Below, in pieces: positions 57,292 to 64,000 of a stretch of 64,000 nt of DNA (positions are counted from its first letter, which is position 1; each line of letters starts with the position of its first letter). The position numbers and the translations under genes are program-made. The notes beneath the pieces are model-generated. The model was not told the DNA's origin. It was given only the letters and a program-made list of their open reading frames with translations, and searched no databases. The stretch covers positions 131,501 to 195,500 of the forward strand of contig NC_087093.1 of NCBI RefSeq assembly GCF_963855985.1, written 5' to 3'. The stretch comes from Ostrinia nubilalis. Taxonomy: Eukaryota; Arthropoda; Insecta; Lepidoptera; Crambidae.

Positions 57292-58405
57292 GATTATACA
57301 GAAGACCGAGGAGTATAATCAGCCACTTTGTCTGGCGTTTGTGGACTATGAAAAAGCCTTCGACTCGATCGAGACCTGGGCAGTGCTACAGTCTCTCCAA
57401 CGGTGCCAAATTGACTATAGATACATCGAAGCGCTGAAGGGCTTGTACGAAAACGCCACAATGTCGGTCCGCCTCCAGGATCAGAACTCGAAACCTATCC
57501 AGTTGCAGCGAGGGGTGAGACAGGGAGATGTCATATCTCCGAAACTGTTCACCACCGCCCTGGAAGATGTTTTCAAGCTTCTGGACTGGAGCGGATTCGG
57601 CATAAATATCAACGGCGAGTATATTACCCACCTTCGTTTCGCGGACGATATCGTAGTCATGGCTGAGACCGTGGAGGACCTAAACACAATGCTCGATGGC
57701 CTCAGTAGAGCCTCTCAACAAGTGGGGCTTAAAATGAACATGGACAAGACAAAAATTATGTCAAATGCCCGTGTTGTACCCACTCCTCTGAAGGTTGGAG
57801 ACACTACACTCGAAGTTGTTGACAATTATGTATACCTGGGACAAACAGTCCAGTTAGTTAGGTCCAACTTCGAGAAAGAGGTTAATCGTCGAATCCAACT
57901 CGGCTGGGCAGCGTTCGGGAAGCTTCGCGAAATTCTCACGTCCGAAATACCGCAGTGTCTCAAGTCAAAAGTATTTGACCAGTGTGTGTTGCCAGTGATG
58001 GTGTATGGCTCTGAGACGTGGTCGCTTACTATGGGCCTCATAAGAAGGCTCAAGGTCACCCAAAGAGCGATGGAGCGTGCTATGCTCGGAGTTTCCCTGC
58101 GTGATCGAATCAGAAATGAGGAGATCCGTAGGAGAACCATAGTGACTGACATAGCCCGCAGAATCGCTAAAATCAAGTGGCAGTGGGCGGGGCACATAGC
58201 TCGAAGAGCTGATGGCCGCTGGGACAGGAAAGTTCTTGAGTGGCGTCCACGAGCTGGAAGACGTAGCGTGGGCAGACCTCCCACTAGGTGGACCGACGAT
58301 CTGGTGAAGGTCGCGGGAAGTACCTGGATGCAAGCGGCGCAGGACCGGTCTTTGTGGAAATCCTTGGGGGAGGCCTTTGTCCAGCAGTGGACGTCTTTCG
58401 GCTGA
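57292..58405 (+). pseudogene. RTE-type LINE reverse transcriptase, 5'-truncated, otherwise open
   Basis: About 370 codons of continuous reverse transcriptase. Motifs in order: CLAFVDYEKAFDS (motif A), RGVRQGDVISP (motif B), RFADDIVV (motif C, FADD) and a thumb region with KTKIMSN, then the C-terminal Arg-rich GHIARR and GRPPTRW segment typical of the RTE clade in Lepidoptera. The endonuclease and the first RT blocks are missing, so the copy is dead on arrival but young enough to lack stops. The formal frame begins at 57272, within the inverted 3' piece. The element it derives from would copy its RNA at nicked chromosomal DNA. Confidence 0.9.
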
Positions 58406-58409
58406 AACG

Positions 58410-58806
58410 ACGATGGTCAGACACGCCAGGATTTACTCATTCCAAAGCTCTCATAAAAGCCTATGACCGAAAATGCTCTAAGCAGATCATAGGACTGAGT
58501 AGGATCAAAATGCGCATCTTAGTTCGAGCCCTCACTGGACACTGCAGCTTAAACAAGCACTTGTCCACTATGGGACTGTCCGAATCAAGAACGCGCAGGA
58601 TGTGCCAAGAGGCAGATGAAACGCCACTACACATTCTGCGGACCTTTGATGCGCAAGCGGAGCTTACACCTGGGCAAACACATCCTAAGCCCGCAAGATG
58701 TAAAACATATCGCCCCCCAAAAGATACTGCAATTCCTAATGGATGCAGGACTCGGAGACGAACTGTAAGGAAAATAGCGGCGATCACAATAGATCGGTAC
58801 CGGTCG
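58410..58806 (+). pseudogene. C-terminal fragment of a second LINE (R1/Jockey-type ORF2 tail)
   Basis: A 130-codon open stretch has RALTGHCSLNKHL, MGLSESRTRRMC and EADETPLHIL. This is the cysteine/histidine segment that follows RNase H in several LINE clades. It is joined directly to the RTE 3' end. Confidence 0.65.
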
Positions 58807-60299
58807 TAGTGATACTAGGACTTTATTGAACTAGGATAGCCGCTCAACTCAATTAAAAAATAGTTCTTCTGCGTTCGAAACACAAATTAGTACAGTATAT
58901 GAGAGGAATAAATTGCAAGTAGTTGGTACAGTATCAGTATCGGCGCGCCGACAGCTTGTCGTCGGCGGCGGCGGCGTGAAAAAATTCGCGGCGGCGGCGG
59001 CGCGCCGGCGTGGCGCCCACCTCTAAAGGGGAGTCATATCCAGCTTATGCTTATGGCCTGGGGGTAGGGGCAAGCCTTACCTAGCTTCTGGCCTGGGGGG
59101 AGGGGCAAGCCTTACTCAGCTTCTGGCCTTGGTGGGAGGGGGGGGTCAAGAGTCATACCCAGTTTCTGGCCTGGGGGGGGGGGGAAGGTATGTAATACCC
59201 AGCTTCTGGCCGAGGGGGAGTCATACCCAGCTTATGCTTATGGGCTGGGGGGAGGGGCTAGCCTTACCCAGCTTCTGGCCTGGAGGGAGGGGTTAAGTCA
59301 TACCCAGTTTCTGGCATTTCTGGCATGGGGGGGGGGTGTCATACCCAGCTTCTGGCCGAAGGGGAGTCATATCCAGCTTATGCTTATGGCCTGGGGGTAG
59401 GGGCAAGCCTTACCTAGCTTCTGGCCTGGGGGGAGGGGGAGGGGTCAAGTCATACCCAGTTTCGGGCCGGGGGGGGGGGGGGGGGGGTAAATCATACCCA
59501 ACTTCTGGCCGAGGGGGAAGTCATGCCCAGCTTATGACCTGGGGAGAGGAGAGGGGCGGGGTAGTCATACCCAGCTTCTAGGCTAAGATTAAATAGATTT
59601 CCAGCACGGAGCGGCTGTCCTTTCCTGCAGCAGCTGGCCCGCCCATGGGAACGGCGAATAGATAGGTAGGTGCGTAGGTTTAACTCAGAAAAACTAAATA
59701 ACAGGTAGGTATTGCGTGTACATCGAAATGATTTTCATAGCAATGTCTTGTAGCCTAGGCAGAGTGTATCTGCCTCAGCTATTCCTTATTGTTAGAAGTA
59801 AATAAATTAATACTTTATACATTTTTATATTTTACTTGGAAGAAGATATGACTCTAACAACACTTATGAACACTTTATTTGAATAAATCGCCAAATATAC
59901 CACCGCGGAGACCCCAATCGCGTCTCTGCGTGCCATTGAATCGTATGAGCGTATGGATTTTTTGCGTTATTTTTCACAATTTCTATTTTTAAAAATTACC
60001 TATCGATAGCTTACTTTATTCTGATGAATAAATGTCATTACAAGTTTTTCTCTAAAACTGATAATTTGGCTAGAAAAAAATATTTTCTATCCACGCAGTA
60101 CGTCGGCAGCGTTCGGATCGGATATAATGACGTCATCGTCCCCGCGCCGGGCGGTCAGTGAACTTTTTTTAGTAATTTGGCCATAACTTCGTCAATTTTT
60201 GTCGTAGAACAAAAATTTTTGCACTGTGTATTAAGGATTTCTTAGCCCTATAAATCTGCATTCACAGCTAAAAATCGAAATGATCCTCATTGAAACTGA

Positions 60300-60456
60300 A
60301 ATAACTCCGAATTCCGAGGAGACTCGAAAAATACTGAAAAATTATTTTTAGGGCGCATTTAGGCTCAAATAATATGCTCACCAATACCGTCGCTGCACAA
60401 ACTCCGGAAACTATTCGGTTATGCTGCACCTACTTTATTATTTATTTATTGAAGCA
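60300..60456. other. Short spacer
   Basis: Nothing recognised. Confidence 0.35.
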
Positions 60457-60690
60457 ACTAGCTTTCCGCCCGCGGCTTCGCCCGCGTGGAATTTTGTCTG
60501 TCACAGAAAAACTTTATCGCGCGCGTCCCTGTTTCAAAAACCGGGATAAAAACTATCCTATGTTCTTTCCCGGGACTCAAACTATCTCTATGCCAAATTT
60601 CATCAAAATCGGTTGCGAGGTTTAAGCGGGAAAGCGTAACAGACAGACAGACAGACAGAGTTACTTTCGCATTTATAATATTAGTTGGGA
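60457..60690 (+). repeat. Interspersed repeat, complete copy (cccgcggcttcgcccgcgtg family)
   Basis: Starts aactagctttccgcccgcgg, ends cgcatttataatattagttg, with a cagacagacagacagaca stretch before the end. Split copies occur at 39042/43190, and a 3' half at about 61050-61140. This sequence type is very widespread in Lepidoptera; I do not assign it to a named family. Confidence 0.75.
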
Positions 60691-60829
60691 TAGAGTAATG
60701 TAGAGATTGTCTCTGTATTCAATCAAAACGGTAAAGATTGCGGACAATGCACCAATAATGTAATAACAAAACTATTGGTAATTACACCTTAACGACATTG
60801 CCATCTACTGTAAAGTGGATGGGCATTAA

Positions 60830-61145
60830 GTAAGATATAAAAAAAAGCAGTACAGCAGTGGGAGACGGCGTATGTGACTGCACCAGACAGTCTGCCAATA
60901 GAGAGAGATGGAGGGAGATCGTGCGGAGAGTTGTATCCGCCTCTACAACCGATGTGAACGCCTCAACATGACCACGACCGCTCTGCCAAGAGCGTAACGA
61001 ATAAGAAGAAGAATCCTACCTATATCCTTTCCCGGAAGTCAAAACTATTTCTAATCAAATTTCATCAAAATCGCTTTAGTAGTTTACTTAGGCGTGAAAG
61101 CGCAACAGACGGACAAGAGTTAATTTCTCATTTATAATATTCACA
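60830..61145 (+). repeat. LINE tail fragment joined to a partial interspersed repeat
   Basis: 60850-61000 resembles the end of a LINE ORF (a NRERWREIVRRVVSAS-like frame) followed by non-coding tail. 61010-61145 is the 3' half of the repeat seen at 60457 (tttcatcaaaatcg to tttataatattcac). Confidence 0.5.
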
Positions 61146-61830
61146 TAATTTATTAGAGATTACGAGTAGTACCTAAGTAGGGATAAAATAAACCAATTTT
61201 TTAAATCCGATCGTGAGATCTAAGTACCAATCCTCTTTATACTAAATTTTTAATATTTAGTAAGTATTGTAAAGGCGATATTACAAGGGCATATTAAATT
61301 CTGGGGCGAAGTGAAAATTTTATTGCAGCATTGTAAAGCGCCTACAATAATTGCCGCCGACTACAACGCCAGAATCTAATCATGCTAAGGGCAAAATGTC
61401 TGTGGTTAATGCATGGACCTTAATGATATATTTATTTATGCCCAGAATCATGACTTTCATTTATTTTAAACTTTATTGCACATAACAGTGTACAATGGGT
61501 GGATTTAACGCTAGAAATATGGATATTAATCGCCATAGACTAGGTCTACCTAAGTACAACCCGATTGAGCTAACTGCGCATCTCGCTGGAATGCGACTCT
61601 CCCTCCCACTTACCCGCACAGCTCCCCGCGTACGCCCCGTCCCGTACAGCGTCTAAATGTCGTCACGGCTGCCAGGTGCGCATTTAACTCCTCCGGGTTT
61701 TAAGTAATAAACGTAATAATGGTCGTTCGGTTTCAGTAGAGGGGAATAATAATAAACCATCCTCACTCTCCACGAAATGCTAACTTTCAATTGGTTGAGA
61801 GTTTGAACGAATCATAAAGTAATAAGCGTA
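61146..61830. other. Intergenic DNA
   Basis: AT-rich with a slightly GC-richer patch at 61560-61690. No gene was recognised. Confidence 0.4.
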
Positions 61831-61832
61831 TA

Positions 61833-62095
61833 CAGGGTGTTTGGTAAATGGGTATATGAGCCGACAATAGCCCATGTTAACATGGGCATATAAATGGTAT
61901 GGTGAAGTCAGAAAATTGATATCTTCATTTTAACTATTTTAATTTTTATACAAATCGGATTTATAAAATTTATTTTGTATGAAAATTTAAAAAAATAAAA
62001 TGATGATATCAAATTTCTGACTTCACCATATCATTTATATGCCCATGTTAACATGGGCTAGTGTCGGCTCATATACCCATTTACCAAACACCCTG
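61833..62095. mobile_element. Fold-back MITE with TA target duplication, second copy
   Basis: 263 bp nearly identical to 30521-30784 (cagggtgtttggtaaatggg.. and mirror), flanked by TA. Confidence 0.9.
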
Positions 62096-63911
62096 TATAT
62101 CTACACCTATTGCTAATAATTGAATTTGCCAAAAATGTTATTACATTATGTAACATTGTCCGTGTAAGCGCGCCTTGTATAATAGTTAGTTATTATAACA
62201 AGTAACTAATTTAAATAAGATAACAGAAAAGTAAAAACCCCCTTATTAAAATATTGTACATTGTTGATAGATAAATAAATAGATAAATGATTCCAACAAA
62301 CTAACTTTACTGTAGGAATGTAATTCCATATTCACAAATAAAAATGATTTAACAATGGTGCTCTACATGGCAAAATCGGGAAAACCATGTAATTTTTGAA
62401 TGTAATTACACTGTATTTATTTCACTTCCAATGAAATGGACACAATTTATTTATATTATTGTGCATTTCTAAAAACCAGAAAACCAGTAAGCACCAAGTA
62501 CCTATAATATTATTAAAGCTGCACCATGTTATAAAGTATAACAACACAAATTGATCAACTGATGCAATAAAGCAGATATTATAATGTTTACTTGTGTATG
62601 TATAATAAATAATTTTTATTCAGTTAGAAAGTCCAATAACAAGGGAAAGTAAAATAATTACCTTAATAATTTGTAGCTAATTAAGAAAATAAAATACAAA
62701 CTACACTTATTGAAACCATAACCACAATCCCTATGAATAAAATAGATTATTTATAATAACTACAAACTACAAATGTATAAAATTACAAAAAATATTTATA
62801 AATTATGGCAGAAATGATATTAAAAATAAAGGTTGAACTCCATTTGCAATATTTTTTACATAATGACAATTCATAAAAAAAAGAATTAGAACAAGAGAGC
62901 ATAATATTATAATATTTTTGAGTATTTTCTAAATAAATGCACTTTTGAATCATGGCCCAAAGATTAAACATACATCGAAAACTAAAAGCGTGTATTTGCA
63001 CCCAAGAGGAATGTTGAGCCCCGCAACGACCAGACGCCCGGGACAGCCCGCCTGGCGCGGCAGGCACTCAGCAGTGTGCACATCCTATGGCAAAAGGCAA
63101 TCACAGCTAGTTGCCTGTTCTCTTAACCTATATGCATATTACAACCTAATATTGTAGATTTACACAAAATGTAAATTCATCCGTATCACAAACTATAGGT
63201 TTATTATAATCTATACATCTCTATGTGCATATATATTTATATAATTATGTATAAGTAATAGTTGAGTATCTAAATATTAGGATATGGCAACTTAACAACA
63301 ACTTATTGTCTAGTGGAATATTCTACAGCTAACTGAGCCATGGGCTCTCCTCACAACAACTCGTTGTTTATCAACTATAAAGGCTTATGACTACTAAAAT
63401 TGTAAATTGAACTTATAAACTCTCACAGGTTCAACTACCTAATTTGCAAAATATGTTCAAAATATCAATGGCAACTGAAATTTATCAATAATCAAGTCTG
63501 AAAATCTAATTTAAATAATGTAGAAAAAGAAGAGCCATATGTTTTGATTGATTTTATAGGAGAGTTAGGTACAATATCACACCTGATCTACTCTACCTCC
63601 TAGGTACAATACAATGAAGTAATAGAGAATTACTAGCTAATTATTAGTCAGATTAAAATTATAGCAGGACGGTTCGGTTGATTTGATGTGCAGTATGTCG
63701 ATACACCTTAAAGAAGCAGCACTCTAAACTTTATTGTGATATGTATAATACTATCACATCAAAATACTATACATTTCATCAATGGTAAAAGTTCAAATTT
63801 TTGAAAAGACCATAATGATAAAACAGGATAAAGATAGATAACACAAGTTAGAATTAAATGATATGATACGAACCATGAGGCTCCGCACTCGAGGTGCTCG
63901 GCGCGGCGATG
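62096..63911 (-). other. Probable long 3' UTR and downstream DNA of the right-edge gene
   Basis: AT-rich with no coding signal, lying directly after the minus-strand stop codon at 63912. Candidate minus-strand AATAAA signals (tttatt on the plus strand) occur near 62616 and 62428. A short GC-rich patch lies at 63015-63065. Confidence 0.45.
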
Positions 63912-64000
63912 TTACGTCTGCAGCCAGTGGAACATCAGGCTGTGCACTGTCGGGTAGTCCAGCTCAGCGTTGGGAGAGCTCAGGAACTCTTTCAGGCTCA
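63912..64000 (-). CDS. Last coding exon of an unidentified minus-strand gene (partial)
   Basis: Reading the minus strand from the window edge, an open frame encodes 28 residues beginning SLKEFLSSPNAELDYP and ending HSLMFHWLQT, then TAA (63914-63912). Its GC content and protein-like composition stand out from the AT-rich DNA that follows, and the peptide looks like a helical C-terminus. I do not recognise the protein. The rest of the gene lies to the right of the window. Confidence 0.55.
   Translation of the reverse strand, partial: SLKEFLSSPNAELDYPTVHSLMFHWLQT

Larger units (their letters stand above)
55944..59025. mobile_element. 3.1-kb hAT-like element with 8-bp target duplication
   Basis: Ends tagaggtgggcgcc and ggcgcccacctcta are inverted repeats. 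aaggggag flanks both sides (55936-55943 and 59026-59033). Subterminal DNA on both sides is rich in cggcgg and cgcgcc motifs. The inside contains LINE fragments (56562-56744, 57197-58405, 58410-58806) but no hAT transposase. Confidence 0.9.
55635..59590 (+). repeat. G-rich minisatellite of cataccagcttctggcc type, split by an insertion
   Basis: Irregular units of about 35-50 bp (tcatacccagcttctggcct followed by a run of Gs) fill 55635-55935 and 59026-59585. The two blocks were one array before the hAT-like element inserted at 55944-59025. G runs reach about 20 bases. Confidence 0.9.
55175..60295. mobile_element. Large inverted-repeat element containing minisatellites and a nested hAT-like element
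   Basis: The left arm (55340-55570: gtgacgtcattatatccgat, then ggaaaatatttttttcc, then cacattttcata and cgcggttggggt) is mirrored on the right (59900-60135). Weaker matches extend to aggatc at 55178 and gatcctcat at 60285. The arm sequence is related to the palindromes at 39985-40895. No transposase was seen. Confidence 0.65.

Noticed and set aside
59336..59581. An 81-codon Gly-rich frame in the G-run minisatellite
   Set aside because: It is a by-product of the tandem repeat; unit lengths are irregular and the frame is not maintained.

Overview
This window is eukaryotic. Intron-containing genes with GT..AG splice sites, AT-rich intergenic DNA against very GC-rich exons, a ninein-like (Bsg25D-type) gene, a membrane-anchored group IX type chitinase, BEL/Pao LTR elements, RTE-type LINEs, hAT-like elements and many fold-back MITEs together suggest an insect, most likely a moth or butterfly. 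The species assignment is inference from gene and repeat content only.

Layout. (1) 1-16 kb is a very large inverted repeat. Two near-identical copies of a six-exon THAP-domain, P-element-like transposase gene stand head to head. The left copy is on the minus strand and runs off the window; the right copy is on the plus strand and complete (930 aa). A full-length BEL/Pao retrotransposon (4524-10818) with identical 349-bp LTRs, a 5-bp target duplication and an intact 1779-codon gag-pol has inserted close to the centre of the palindrome. (2) 16.8-20.9 kb holds the last three exons of a plus-strand gene for a single-pass membrane protein; its introns carry MITEs, LINE tails and a solo LTR. (3) 20.9-28.6 kb is repeat-dominated, with a 1.4-kb fold-back element, a hAT-like element with an 8-bp target duplication and several MITEs. 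(4) 28.6-35.4 kb is a minus-strand ninein/Bsg25D-like gene of six exons. Its fifth exon, including the 5' splice site, is repeated six times in tandem as an in-frame 138-bp unit. (5) A 690-bp divergent intergenic region leads to an uninterrupted plus-strand GH18 chitinase-like gene with an N-terminal membrane anchor (36081-37508). (6) 39-43.2 kb and 44.7-54.0 kb are nested repeat clusters. The second contains a 7.56-kb LTR element with identical LTRs but a decayed BEL/Pao pol and a large internal duplication. (7) 55.2-60.3 kb is another nested cluster: an inverted-repeat element containing a G-rich minisatellite, which is split by a 3.1-kb hAT-like element carrying LINE fragments. (8) 60.4-64 kb is repeats and AT-rich sequence ending in the last coding exon of a minus-strand gene at the right edge.

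No operons, CRISPR arrays or convincing tRNA/rRNA genes were seen. The host genes do not form an obvious pathway. The most striking signals are the ladder of six 5' splice sites in the ninein-like gene, a similar exon-end duplication in the neighbouring membrane-protein gene, and the head-to-head transposase palindrome.
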